Assembly (NCBI GenBank): GCA_012064385.1
Contig: QRDG01001992.1
Coordinates: 434,001 to 498,000 of the forward strand
Source of the DNA: Puccinellia tenuiflora
Taxonomy: Eukaryota; Streptophyta; Magnoliopsida; Poales; Poaceae
Length of the DNA stretch: 64,000 nt
Direction of reading: 5' to 3'
The notes under the pieces: model-generated
The model's input: only the letters and a program-made list of their open reading frames with translations
The model's database searches: none
What the model was told of the DNA's origin: nothing
Position numbers and translations under genes: made by a program
Part shown: piece after piece, positions 22,876-36,200 of the stretch
Layout of the letters: each line of letters opens with the position of its first letter
Numbering within the stretch: position 1 is the first letter of the stretch

Positions 22876-25418
22876 TGAAAGAACAACTATGCCCGAGATG
22901 TCGCCTAGAGGGGGGGGGGGTGAATAGGCGATTAAAACTTTTTCTATTTAGGGGCTTGATAATTGCGGAATAAAACTAGGTGTTTAAATTAACAAGCCAA
23001 CAACCTAAAATTCTAGGTTTACCTAAGTGCACCAACAACCTATGCTAAACAAGGCAAGTAACAAGATGATAGCAAGATATAGACTTCAAGCACGATGGCT
23101 ATCACAATGTAAATTTGCATAAGTAAAAGCTCGGGTATAGAAATAACCGAGGCACGCGGAGACGAAGATTTATTCCCGAGTTCCTCCTTGTTAAGGGAGT
23201 ACGTCTCGTTGGAGGGGTGTGAGCTCGCCACAAAAGGCCTACTCAAGATGCCACAAAGGCCTCACCCTATTCTCCGATGAACCGCACCCAAGGATTGGTT
23301 CACCTTCCACTATCGGAATCCTTCGAGGCGGATTCCGGAGCCCTTTACAACTTCTTCTTGGGGCACACACCCACAACTCAATTGGGGGCTCCCAAACTCG
23401 TGCCGAAGCTCCACAAGCGAAGACTTCGCGGCACCTCCAAACCGTCTAGGGTACACAATGCACCCAAGAGGCACAAAGCTCTTGGGAACACAATGCACCC
23501 AAGAGTAACAAGCTTCCAACCTTCAATCCCACGAATCACCGTGGGGAGCACAACCCGATGCAACAAATGCAAAAGGGGAAGAACACACCAAGTGGTCAAA
23601 TTCTTCTCCCCAAAATCCAACCGAAGCAACTAATGCTACGGAGGGATTTAGGAGGAAGAACGGAGGAGAAACACCAAGAACTCCAAAATCTAGATCCCAC
23701 AAGTTCCCCTCACTTAGAGGAGATTTTGTTTGGTGGAAAGATGGATCTAGATCTCCTCTCTTGTTTCCCTAAATTTGGGCAAGAATCATCGGAGGGATTA
23801 GGAGGAAACGAGCTCTCAAAATGTTGGCAATGGAGGAGAGAGAGCTAGGGATGAGATCTACACAGAAAATGGGGAAGAAAACCCTTTTATAGGTGGCTCC
23901 AAAAATGAGCCGTTGGAGCTCAAAAAGCTGGACAAAGAAGCAAAAAAACTTGCCCAGGCGACCCGGCCTGGGGCCGGCCGGCAGCCGGCCAGGCCGGCCT
24001 GGAGCAGCGAACGAATCGATCCAGAAAACGCGAGCCAGCAGGGAGGCCGGCCTGCCCCGGCCTTGGGCCGGCCCGCGCGGGGGGAAGGCCGGGAGGCCAC
24101 CAGAGAGCGCCGGCCTGGGCCCGGCCGCGGCCCAGCCTGGCGGGAGGAGAAGGCCGGCTGGCCACCCGAATGACCCGGCCATGGGCCGGCCTCGGCCCGG
24201 CCAGGCCGGCAGCCCCTTTTTTTTTTCTTTTTTACTTTTAAAATCTGTTTGAAATACAATCCGAAATAGAAATGCAATATCTCTCGCATACGAACTCCGT
24301 TTTCGATAAACTTGGACTCGTTGGAATCGTCACAACGAGCACAACAAGAATATGAAGAGAAACATCATAGTCCAAGAATATATTATAAAGATAAATGGGG
24401 AAAGGTAAAAGCTCCCATTTGCAAATCGGAAATGCAATAACTTTCACCCACGAACTCCGTTTTCGATAATCTTGGACTCGTTGGAATCGTCACAACAAGC
24501 ACAACAAGATTATGCATAGAAACATCATAGTCCAAGAAAATATCATAAAACCAAATGGGGAAAGTTAAAACTCTTTTTCGCAAACCGAAAATGCCGGAAC
24601 TTTTGCAATTGACGTCCGAATTAAATAAAACCAATTTTGTTGGAAAGAGGACATCAAATGCTACCTTTGAAAATTGACAAACACGCAATGGAGATTTTGC
24701 AAAGAAATGGAAGAGATAAATCTCCCGCACGGATGAACCGGCAAAATCTCCAATACCGAAACCGCAATAGAAGACGCATATGAAAACCGTTTTCGGTGAA
24801 CTTGGCTTTGTCATGACAAGCACGACAAGCACCAAGACCACACCACAATAAGAGACAAATAAGAACTAATAAAGATGATTGCATGGATGCAAAGGTTTGT
24901 GCTCTCTACGATGATACGATCACGATATTCGGTCGAGAGCCCCTCTTGATAGTACGGTTACCTATCCTATAATCCGGTCTCTCACTAAACAACATGAGAC
25001 CGGTAAAATAGAAACCCTATCAAGATCATACCTTTGCCTTGCGCATTAATCCACTTGAGGTCGAAGAAGACGATCTTCATCTCCTCAAGATGCACCACCT
25101 TTCTTCATTGCGCTTCGCTTGGTGAAGATTCACATGTGGCTCCCCCATACACCAAGATGGGAGAAGCACCTCTTCGGCATATCTTCACTTGGCCTTTGAT
25201 CAACACAAATCTTTTCTTCCCTTGAGCTTGACTCCAACAAATGGAGATCAAGCAAAGCATCTTGACTCCAACACATGGAGACAAGCTTGGTCTTGATCAA
25301 CAAATGACCTTGACACAAGATAAAGGACAACCTACACATAGAGCTCAAAACAAATCTTAGTCCATCGAGATTGTCATTAATTACCAAAACTATGCATGGG
25401 GGCAACCATGCACTTTCA
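22876..25418 (-). repeat. 5' LTR of the gag-only Copia element
   Basis: This partner of the LTR at 14486-17022 is 2543 bp long with the same TGAAAG...TTTCA borders. Visible differences include a G8/G10 tract, CTCACCC/CGCACCC and GGACGACAA/GGACATCAA. The sequence CTCGC at 25419-25423 is the target duplication. Confidence 0.93.
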
Positions 25419-25423
25419 CTCGC

Positions 25424-25808
25424 GCCCCTCCAGTGCGGCCTCCTCGCGCCGCCCCAGTGCGGCCTCCACTCACAGGCCAGCGCCGCCTCGCGCCGCCCCC
25501 AGCACCGCCTACACGCGCAGCACCGGTCTGCTCTGTCCAGCTCCTCCACCCAGCTCCGGCCTGCTCCGTCCAGCACCGCCGACAGGAAGCTCCACGCAAG
25601 CCATGGCCGATGGGGAATCCTTCGGACCTGATTGCTTTTTCAAATTCTTTTTAGGGGCCTATGTGTAATAATGTGGACCTGTTTGTAAATTTATTTTCTG
25701 GATATGGAGGACCTATAAGTAAAAGCTGTGATATAATATTTTTAATCCTAGAATCGGCTCTATATTACAAAAGGCTAACATAACCACATAACACAAGCAT
25801 TATTGAAA
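25424..25808. other. Right half of the sequence split by the Copia insertion
   Basis: GC-rich sequence continues from 14485 and then turns AT-rich. Only a 22-codon open frame starting ATGGCCGATGGG at 25602 stands out. No confident gene is seen. Confidence 0.4.
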
Positions 25809-28800
25809 CTAGATAATACCCCGCGCGTTGCTGCGGGACATATATCTCCTATCTTTTATAAATAATTTGAAAGAATATATGATATAATACATTATTTGAA
25901 CCGAATTGAAAAAGATGACGTCAAACGAATATATGATATAATATTTATATTTTCATATAAAATGTTTAACGAATACATGAATAGATGATACATACTTAGA
26001 TTTAGCACTAACAGGCCAATCATGTATTCCAATCCGTTGTAGTCAGGCTAGCTTGTAACGCATTGAACTGTAGTACATAATAGTGATTATCATCTTATAT
26101 GATGTTCAACAACTATCGTGGCTCAACTTACACCGGTACCATCTGCGATTAGAGGGGAAGTTAGAACTTGCAACAACTAAGAGCAATTATATGGTGAGAA
26201 CTATGAAGCGTAAATACATTATTTTCTTCAAACCCAGTGCAAAAAAAAAATGTATGCCATTGGAGGTTTATTGGCTAACGCTAAAAATTTATTTTGTTCA
26301 CATGACAAAATGAAGCCGAAGCAATCAATATTCAATGTGGAAGAGAATAACAAAATTGTACATCCACGATTCAATCACATGACTGGACAAAATGTAGCCG
26401 AGAAACAATCTAGCTAATGATATAGCTAAGTTGCTACCTCTTGAAGTTGCAAAAGACCCATTATGCAAGGGATTATATATGTAGTTTGTATCTTGCATAC
26501 ATATCTGCGGACGGTGGCATTTTCAGTTTACTGTAGCTGAAAACAATTACCTGCTACGTACTTCGGTTGTGTTTAATATTTCGGGTGTGCTTAATACCCT
26601 TCCGAGTATCCTTGCAGTGATTCCTCTTACAGAAAAAAAATCCCGGTTGGTTTCCTCAAAAAATACTCCTGGTCTTCAGAAATGCAAACTTGTAGAATTA
26701 AAATGAGTTCAAGAGATCAAACCAGCGGGATGAGTACACAAACATCAAATCATAACCTAGAAATTTTGTCCTGATACACAAGAAAGTAAAACGAATTGAT
26801 AAAAGAAAAGGAATTTTTGTCCTGATACATGGTCAATATGATCCTTCCGCAAGGCTGCAAAATAGTGGAGATAAGAGTCTCTGACTTCTAACACAGGGGA
26901 TTCTAGAGAAACAAAACCTTTCATATAGCGAACTACGAATAAACGTACCTGACAACAAAATACCTTCATGAAAATAGATCCTGAGAACACGTTGCTGCAG
27001 GATTTCAAAAGCATTTTGCAAATGATAATTATATATATAGTAATGAAGAAAATTATGATATACTTATATATATAGTAATGGAGAAAATTATGATATACTA
27101 TATCCATACGAAAATATAGAACTGTGCAACAGAAAATTGAGATACATGTGTGATATTCATAATACCTGAAAGTATTTTTACCCTAAAAGAACATGAAAGC
27201 ACTATGGTACATCCGTGTACTGGTTGGCCAAATACTCCCGGAGGTAACAGTTAAACGTATGAATAGGCTAATAGCAATAAATCCCTGGAAACTGTGCTGG
27301 TTCAATATTGATAAGAATATCATTAAAAAGATCTCCTGTAAGCTACCACAGATAAGAAGGGAAGCAAATGATATGGCCGTTAACACAAAAATGATTCAGT
27401 TAAACAATCAATCACTTCTGTGCAAGGCTCGTACTCCTACTAACGATGGAGAAAACAAAGAATCAGGCACTTGCAACACAGACCTTTGTTCTGACGGGGA
27501 TGCACTGACAGCTGATGTAGACGCAGAGTTGCTAGTGAAGGTCTCCAGACGCGAGTAGGGAGCTACCAAGATCCGGAGGCTTGCGACCACACGACGATTC
27601 GATCGGCCGCAGCGTGATCTCGAATGGCACAATCAGATCTAATTTGGACATGTGCAGCCACAAAGAACAAAGTCTGATGAGGAAGGAGATAAGAGATACA
27701 TTTTTCTATTAAATTTGTAGCAACAGCAGATGGTAATGAGATGGATCTTCAAAGGTAAATTTGTCTCGCTGAAGATGGTGGCATGGAATAGGAGAATAAA
27801 TAGGTATGCGGCTGGTCGCCTTCCTCGTCCCGTCGATTCATTTGCATTGTTTCTGTTATTGTTTGAGGAGGAGAGGAAGGGGCAAACCTACAGGCTAGCT
27901 GATGAAAACTAAAGCTGCAATAACTACAATTAGCTCAAAGGGAGTCATAAAGATAATGGGGAACGAATTTGCTTCACATACGACGATTCACGTCCGACGT
28001 CTGTACGATACTACTGCCACAGCCCTGCCTAAATCCAGGCCAAGCCCAAAACTGCAGCCTTACTTGGCCAAGCCCAAATCGTGCCTCTTACGGAGCTCAC
28101 CTCAGTAATATTTTCTTAGATATCAACTCTAACATATCTTCCCTAAAAAATAAACTCTAGCATATCTCGTAAAAAATAATTAACAACAAAATAAATTTCG
28201 TTTTATCGTTTTGGGCAAAAATAAAATCCCCAAATATGCAAACTTGGCCAGCCTATAATTTTTCTATGATAAATCTTAAAGTGAGTCACTCATATTTGCA
28301 GTATCGGGCTGGACTTAAATAGTGAACTATAAACCAAACAACGGGAGAGAGGGTAATTTCAGCTCAATACTCACCGGGTTAACACCTATTCCAGCAAAAT
28401 TCGGATTATGACAAAATCCCCTAGGTATTCCACCACGCCGCCCAAATTTCATTTGATTTTTTTAGAAAAATCAAAGGAAAAATGTGGAGAGGTTGATGAG
28501 GCCATTGGTGGGAAGAGGATGCGCTCACCGGACTGCAGGAGCTCGGGGCTGCTACGCCGGCTCTTCGGCGCGAACTTGTGCGAGGGTTGGGCTGACTTCG
28601 CCATGACAGTTGGTTCGAGCCGGATCTTGTGGGCGGCGCGGGCAGATGGTGCGGGGTGGATTTCGCTATACCTAAAACACACATTTCGAAATGTTGAAAA
28701 CTTATAATAAATTATTCGAGCATACGCCATGACATTTCATGTGTGCAGATAAAGTTTTGCGAAAAACCGTTATTTATTGTGGGCTATGTAAAATACACCA

Positions 28801-29271
28801 AAAATAACTCGTAAAAATACTTATTTTAGTACAAATTTTTTTCTTTTTTATACATGCTACATAAAAAGTCGATTTTTCATAAAATGACTTTTATAAAACA
28901 TAAAAGATGCAATGTGATTGCATCGTGGTAGAATATTATTTTTAGGGCCTATTTTACTAACAGTCCGGCCTAAAGTCAAGGCCAAACCGCACCACTCGTT
29001 GCCCCAGCGTGAGGCAAGTTCGCTGCCATCAGCATCGTACATGGATCGGACGAAAACTGTCGTACGTATAGCAGCGCCGAATGGGGAAAGGGAGCGTCAA
29101 CGATGGACGGGCTGCAGAGTTCAGAGACCGGTGGGCTGCTGGGAGGTGCGCAGCAGACTTGCTGACGTGGAAGTGATATATGTGTAGAGAAAAATAGTTA
29201 GTGGGACCGATGAGGTGGCATACCTGCATGTTGAGAGAAATAATTTAGTGGGGATGAACTACTTAGTTATA
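25809..29271 (-). mobile_element. Probable Helitron with captured gene fragments
   Basis: On the minus strand a Helitron 3' end is clear at 25809-25835: a GC hairpin (CCCGCAGCAACGCGCGGGG), a short spacer and CTAG. At about 29190-29271 there is sequence in the same orientation resembling the 5' part of the Helitron at 29272-29638 (CATGTTGAGAGAAATAATTTAGTGGGG), interrupted there by that second Helitron. The proposed element would run to about 29650. Inside it, on the minus strand, an exon-like block near 28530-28605 reads MAKSAQPSHKFAPKSRR... and meets a GTGAGC donor. Another block (27400-27632) is open for about 74 codons. A short tandem repeat lies at 27028-27105. The 5' boundary is inferred. 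Confidence 0.45.
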
Positions 29272-29638
29272 CTAGAAATATTCCCCGCGCGTTGCAGCGG
29301 GGACCCTTCAAAAACAATATTACGTAAATAAAAGGCTATAAAAATAGTATGATATATATTAAATTGTCTAAAGGAATATGCTAATTCAATTTGTTATAGT
29401 CGACATACTAAATTTATTCGACATGAAATATATGTGCATTAAAAAATATTAACATGGACAAATAAATGATTAAAAATGTAAGATGATGTGGAGTTTGCAT
29501 GTATATATTAATTAATATTAGTGGGGATGACATGGACAATTGATTGGCTAATGGCAGGGATGATGTGGATAGCTTGCATGTTGAGATAGAAAAATCATAA
29601 ATAAACTTAGTGGGGTTTTGCTTTATAAAAGGTATAGA
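29272..29638 (-). mobile_element. Short non-autonomous Helitron, nested
   Basis: On the minus strand this 367-bp element begins TCTATACCTTTTATAAAGC after an A and ends with the hairpin CCCCGCTGCAACGCGCGGGG, spacer and CTAG before T. It shares most of its length with the copy at 7418-7782 in the same orientation. No coding sequence is seen. Confidence 0.88.
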
Positions 29639-30265
29639 TAGGATATAGGATGTTTTTTGTTTCTTGTAACTCATTAATAAATTTGGTATAAAACATGTTT
29701 ACAATTATTTTTAGCAAAAAAAAGGTGAATTAAGATAATTCAGCCCATAAGCATAATAATTACGTTAAAAAAGTAAGAATTAGCAAATTCGTTTCGAATC
29801 AGTATTTATACGACTTCTTCAGCATTTAGGGGCGTTACAGACATTTCATCCTTCAAACCAGCAACAACAGCCCTCAAAATCATCACTGCCAAACATCAAA
29901 TCTCTATTTACAACAGCTGATTCCTACAGCTGTTTTTCAACAGCCCATCGTCTACAGCTGCTTGTCAAAATCAATCTGGTGTGTCCGATGTTGATTTGAA
30001 GTCACGGTGAGACAGGTTGAAGTCACCGAATCTGAGTCCCGTCTTTTCCCCGTTCGTGCCCTACCCGAGGTCCCGACCACAGAGCCCCTTCCGAAGCTAG
30101 GTAGAGGCGCCGGCCCCGGCGGCGAGCCAGTCCCGCCGGCGCTGCTTTTCCCCCTTCTCCAGTCCCGCCCCTCCTCGTACCCGCGCCGCCCCCGCCACGC
30201 CGGACTCCGCCCTTGCCAGCCGCCGCTACACGTCCTGCCTGCTACGCCCCTTGAATCTGTCCTCG
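29639..30265 (+). other. Upstream region and 5' leader of the DnaJ gene
   Basis: AT-rich flank lies to about 29990, with three ACAGCTG-type motifs between 29917 and 29962 (ACAGCTGATTCC, ACAGCTG, ACAGCTGC). A GC-rich presumed 5' UTR follows up to the ATG at 30266. No clear TATA box was identified. Confidence 0.45.
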
Positions 30266-33200
30266 ATGGGAAGGGGCGACGGGGAGAAGGAAGCGAAGCG
30301 CCGACGCGGCCGCAGCAGCAAGAGATCTCGCGACGCCTCGCCCTCGTCTGATTCTTCCCCTTCCCCTTCCCCTTCCTCGGCCTCCTCTGCAAGCCGCAGC
30401 CCCGAGCCCTGGAGTCGCAGCAGCAGCAGCAAGCACAAAAAGTCGGCCTCATCCTCGTCTCGTCGCCACCGCCATCGCCACAAGAGCAGCGGCGGTCACT
30501 CGCGCAGTTCCCGTGGCGGCGACGACCGACGTCGCCACCGGCGGAGGCGCCACTCGTCGAGGTCGGACTCAGATGGTTCAGATAGGGCGGAGGAGGCGCA
30601 GGAGATTGTCCGTGGCATCCTCAGCGAATTCCCAGCCGTCGCCACTGAGCTTCGTCAGGTAAGGCCTTCAGTAACCTGATTTAATTTTTCCAAGAGGAAA
30701 TTTCTCTACTAAGCATATGCTTGACATCCCGCTATGTTAGTTTACCTTACCCTTTGTTAATTCATCATGTTCAGTTCTGATCAAATGGTGTATGCTTCCA
30801 TTTAAATTGTGTGGTTTGAATGGTCATGAGCTCACAATACATTTCCATTAAATTCTCTGTTGTATGCTTCACGTACATTTTCAGTTCGTTTCCACTTCAG
30901 TTCGATCAACTTGGACTTCTTTACTTATATGAATGCACTTAGTATTGAATTAATAAATCTCACGACCAGTTCTGTTGCCTTTGCTGCTCGTTTCTATTGT
31001 CACCAGTTCCACTTGATAGGAAGAGCACGAGAGAGAGAGAGCGAGAGAGAGACAGGGAGATATATTTGCCTTACCATTTAGTTTTTTTTTTTTTTTGCAT
31101 CCTGTTGGCTTTCTTTTTCCCTATGGAACAATAGATTAATTGCCACTTTTGTTAACATGCAGCTTCTCCAAATGATAGATAGCGGTGAAGGCATTGATAT
31201 TTCTGGAATTTCTGACAAGCCATTGGTGAAGCGCCTGAAGAAACTTTTCAGATCACTGAAACTGAAAGAAAGTGTAAATGGAGCTTACTTACTGCCACCA
31301 AAAAGTGTTCCTACCCTTGATGTTGTTGGACCAGCATTAGTAGGAAGTGCCAAACTTGGAGATGATCAAAATGAAAATGCGGCATTACCAGAGAGACAAG
31401 TACCACCACCTAACTTTGACGTACGAAATAGAGATGCTATCTCTCCTGAAGATGGAGGACAGGTTGATCGGGTAGAGGATGCCCCTTTAAAGAGGTAATG
31501 CCTGTGTGCCAGAATTGTTCTATTAGAAAATATTGTTCTTGGATATAGCTGAGTTCTTTTATCAGATTGATCTGTTACGTTTGATATCTTGGCCATGACA
31601 CTTGTATGTATGTCTTTGCTTCACTACGTACCTGTCTGTATGCGTTAGACTATGTAGTTTATGTTTTTTAGCGGATATATCTTTTCTTCAATTACTTCAG
31701 AGTTCGGGCTAAAACATCAATGTTTGTTGACTATGACAACCATAATGGAGCATGTGGCATTTACATAGGTGCTTAATGGAGCTGATTGTTTTTATGAAAT
31801 ACTTATCTACCAGCCACACTCACATGTTATTCAACACATTGAGATGCCAACTTATGATCATTACTCAATTGTTGTCCAACAAGGTTTTTTTGCGTGCAGG
31901 GTCCTTGGTCCTGCAATGCCATCACGGGAATTACTATCTGCAGCAGCTGAAATGACGGAGGCTCTTAGGTGCCGGTAAGATTTTGGTTTATTTAATCAAG
32001 AGCTGACAACACAGGAACCATAAGAGTTGCGTGCTTCAGTGAGTAGCTGAGTTGTAACTCACTAAACACATTTTATATTCTTGAATGGTAACTATATTCT
32101 CTCTATCTCCAGGGATGCTGAATTGGAGGCTGATGACGGTTTTCTTATAGGCCCTCCACCACCTGCCATGGTCGCTGAAGCTGCATCTGCAAATGAAGCC
32201 GAGCGATTCGAAGAGGTATACTTTCAGCGCCATTTTCATTTTTGCAAAATTCCATCGTATGGTTTTTCAGTACAAAATATAATTATGTTCCCTCTGGTGT
32301 TCACATGTAAGATAGTAGTCTCCAGCTCTTGTGGGGCCTACACTGTTTCCTGCTTCATATAGTTGACTATTCCTGTGCTTCATATAGTTGACTATTCCTG
32401 TTCAGTTTCAACAGTTACCTTAGGTCCTCTCTTATTTGCATCTTCATGCCAGACCCTTAAGTTCGCAGCAGACATCGTAAGTTGGTATATGGCCCTGTGT
32501 CAGAAATATGTGCACCATCAACATAATAGAGCCAGTTGGCACGCATATAATCTATTGATAGAGCCAGTTGGCACGCATCATCTTTGCCTTCTGCTTATTT
32601 AATTGCAATTGGCAACCTTCATATAATCTATTTACAGAGCCAGTTGGTACGCATCATCTAATAATTTGTTCTGTGCTCATTTGACATTTGATGGTATGTG
32701 CACAATCGTCTACTGAACATTATGTGAGGTTATTTGTTTACTTTCTTGTGTTTGTGATGCCAAAAGAAATGTTCTTGAACATATCTTTACTTGTTCTTAG
32801 GGCCCCAGTTTTGCTGTTCTAGGATAGTTTGCTTGGAGGTCTAATCGTAGTGGTCACACCTGAAGAGTTAGCAATCATTATGACTTGCATAATACCTAAG
32901 ATTCTGAATATGTGTCTGCCTTTGGGTAAACTTTTATTTATTGAAAATGATATTTTCTAGGTCATGTAGTTGAGGCATTTTCTTTTCACATAGCTGTTTT
33001 GATTTGCTGTGAACCATCAACTATTGGTCTTTATTTTCATGGAATTGGTTGTAGGTTACTCGAATATTGGGTGCTGATGCTGATGCACTCTATGACGTTC
33101 TGGGCATAAACTGGAAGATGTCATCTGATAACATCAAGAAAAGGTGGTTATATATGCACAATCCACGTTTACTATACATATGAATATATGATATACCTGT

Positions 33201-36200
33201 CTGTAGCAGAATTACATTGTTGATTAAGTTTTTCATAATATTTGCAAATGACGAAGGCCATCCCTTCTGTTGAGAATAATGAAAATGTGCAAGATCTTAA
33301 TCATATATTATCGTAGTACATTATGGTGAATTCAACAAAAACGATGTGATTGTTTGCTACTTCTGCCATGTCATTGTTTGCTACTTCTGCCATCCATGAA
33401 ACAAGTTTGACGTTCGACTGTCCTGTAACTTATTCACATCTCTAATTCATATCTGTCATGAAATGAGCCCATATCACCATAGAGTTACCAAACATGACAA
33501 ATGAAAACCACTATGGAGGTACAATTCTTAATAATTTACTCTCGCATCCAATATCTCTCAAGGACAATTGTCCATGACACATTGTTATAATCTTATGGAG
33601 ATCTGTTCGTCTTTCAGTTTGATGCATTGCCCATTGTTTTGGGAGTAGGCATATAACAAATGGAATCCAACTGAGTAGTACACGCCTAGACGGATTCCTT
33701 TTGAAACAGAACTCTTAAGATGTCTCACAAAGAATAAACTTCTGGTAGACACAATTGGGTGCTGAAATTGGCCATACCCTCAGCTTCTCTTGCTATGTGC
33801 CAACACTTATTCAACTAGTTCTTTGTTCCTTATCCATCATTGCACACATGTCCAAGTTTCAAACTTTGCGGGCTGTCATCCTTCACGGTTATTGGTCGGC
33901 ATTGTTGATACTTTGCCTTGAAGTTGGTGTGAATTTGATACTTTGCTGAAGTGAGTGGGCTCCTGTTTGAAATGCCTGAAGCTGAGTTGCCAATTGATGA
34001 TTTGTCATTTTGAGAATCACTTATCCCTGAAGTTGGTGTTCAATCGAAAGCACTTACTGCTTAGTTCTCCATGTGAAAAGAAGTTCCTTCCTCCTGTATT
34101 GAGCAAGCCGATGAACTGATATACTCTTTTTGTGTTGCCTCGTTATTTGTCTACGTGCAACTTATACTGTCAAAGTATTAGTCTTTTCTTATGGTCATAG
34201 AATTTTGTTGCATGATTCTGACCAGAGTACCAGCTTGTTAAATAGTACCATTTTTCTCTTATTGTCTAATTTGTGGCTTGACACTTATCCTAACTCACTA
34301 GTAACTTTGTATACTTATCATTTTTACGTCCAGTAACACCTAATTATTTAGCTTGGAGCATATAACTATGATATTTGGTAGTGTAAAGTTCTCTTTTACT
34401 TGTTTCTCCCTAATCACACAAGAACCTGGTACTAACCCTGTCAGGGGCAGAGCTACACCAGGGGTTGAGTACAAGGATTACGAGTCGAACGACTAGTCTA
34501 GACTAGTCGCACGACTAGTCTACAAGTCGTAACTTGACTGTCGACTAGCTTGTTCGACTCGACTAGTTCGTTGAGTCGATGAGTAGAGCGACTAGTTGTG
34601 GACTAGTCTAGACTAGTCCTGGTTTTTGAGTCGATCGACTCAAGATTGGGTGAAGACAATGATGATTCTACACCAAGGTTTTTGCCAGGCCGGTGCAGGA
34701 AGCGTACTCGTGGCTACCTCCAGCGACTTGAGTACAGGAGCAAGTCGGGGGGGGGGGGGGGGGGGGGGTAGAGGCAGAGGCATAGGCGGGGAAGAAGAGG
34801 CCGTAAAGGAGCTGAAGTGTGCGCCGCCTGGACAGGAGGATGGAGAGGACCACGAAGGAGAAAGAGACAGAGCAAAGCCGATGCACGGTCCAGATTAGAG
34901 CATATGGATGGTTTGGATTTAGTTGTCAATCTAGGGTTCCACGATGGGCCTTATCGGGCCAGTTATATTGCACAAAGGAAAGAAGTACAGAGTAGGAGTG
35001 TGCGTGCTGTCTTCCCAGACACCGAATCGACGCCTCCAATGCTCTGGCAAGCTGCCGCCGCCTTCCTCCTAGCTGCTGTATCTTCCCATCCTCTGCCTCC
35101 AACTAGCCTGTCTGCCCCCTCCACCTCTGCCCCCAACCCCTGCCACCACCTCCGAGCTGCTGTGTCCTCCGAGCTGCTGTATTTTCGTACTAGTACTGCT
35201 GAAGTACATGTCGACTAGTCGAGCAGTAGTCTAGACTAGTCACGATTAGTCTATGAGTCGGTACCCCGACGACTCGGCTCGACTCTTCGACTCGTAATCC
35301 ATGGTTGAGTAGGATAATCTCTGGGTGCCTCCACTGTATCACATACCTGTTTTTGTAAAGGAAAGTGCAGGGGAGTTCCCCCTCATTGTATTTATTTTTT
35401 AAGGAATAGGAACCCAAATTCACGTCCACAAGGACTTGACTTGGGAAGCAGGGTTGTATATCCATTACCCCAACCAAGTGAGTTAGGCTTCTTGTAACAC
35501 ATACCCCATCATGATATTTGTAAGGAGAAGTGTATTACATGAGCTACATGCCTCCACAGTATTAATTTCGCACATTAAACGATCATTTTACCCCCTCTAG
35601 TACTACATAGGTCCATTTTTCAACCTGAACTACGAAACAACCCTATTTCCACCCTTGAACTACCACAGCAGGTGCGAATAACCTCTGTATACCTGAGCAC
35701 AAACCCCCTCACCATGATCCATGTGGTAGTCGGCGGCGTGTGGAAGCTTCCTTCAATGCTCACGCTTACGTTGCCCATTTCCTTTTCTTGAACCATTTTC
35801 CCCTCTTACTTATCTTTCTTATGTTGTATGGTAGGTATTGGAAGCTATCTCTTTTAGTGCATCCGGACAAGTGCCCTCATCCTGCAGCACAGGAGGCGTT
35901 TGTGAAAATGAACAATGCTTTCAAAGACTTGCAAGACCCTCAAAAGGTACATGTCTTCAGTTTTTCTTCTTTGTGACATGTTAATGGGCCTGGCAACACT
36001 ATATGTTGCTACTCAGGAAAATTTGGTAGATACCGTTATAAGGATAGTGATATTTGCAGGATGAGTGAGATTCAGTTTTCTAACTACATATTGCATTTTA
36101 TTGCCCACAACTAGCATCTGTTTTTTATACTCCTGCATGGCTCTGTTCTGACTGATTAATTTGTTCTAACTTCTAATGCTACCTCACCATGTGATCTCAG

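Larger units (their letters stand above)
14486..25418 (-). mobile_element. Complete non-autonomous Copia retrotransposon (gag only)
   Basis: This 10.9-kb element on the minus strand has two 2.54-kb LTRs, a tRNA-iMet-type primer-binding site beside the 5' LTR and a polypurine tract beside the 3' LTR. It is flanked by a perfect 5-bp duplication, CTCGC, at 14481-14485 and 25419-25423. Coding sequence is limited to gag-type ORFs with two CCHC knuckles. No protease, integrase, reverse transcriptase or RNase H motif is seen in the remaining 3.4 kb. By eye the LTRs differ at roughly 25 places, mostly single bases and small indels, which suggests recent insertion. The LTR start TGAAAGTGCATGG resembles Maximus/Barbara-type Triticeae Copia families (recollection only). 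It must depend on another element's polymerase proteins. Confidence 0.92.

Noticed and set aside
28408..28707. 99-codon plus-strand frame in the putative Helitron
   Set aside because: The minus strand of the same block has a more exon-like structure (ATG plus splice donor), so the plus frame is probably a shadow.
29952..30483. Open frames antisense to the first exon of the DnaJ gene
   Set aside because: They mirror the Ser/Arg-rich codon repeats of the real exon and have no independent support.
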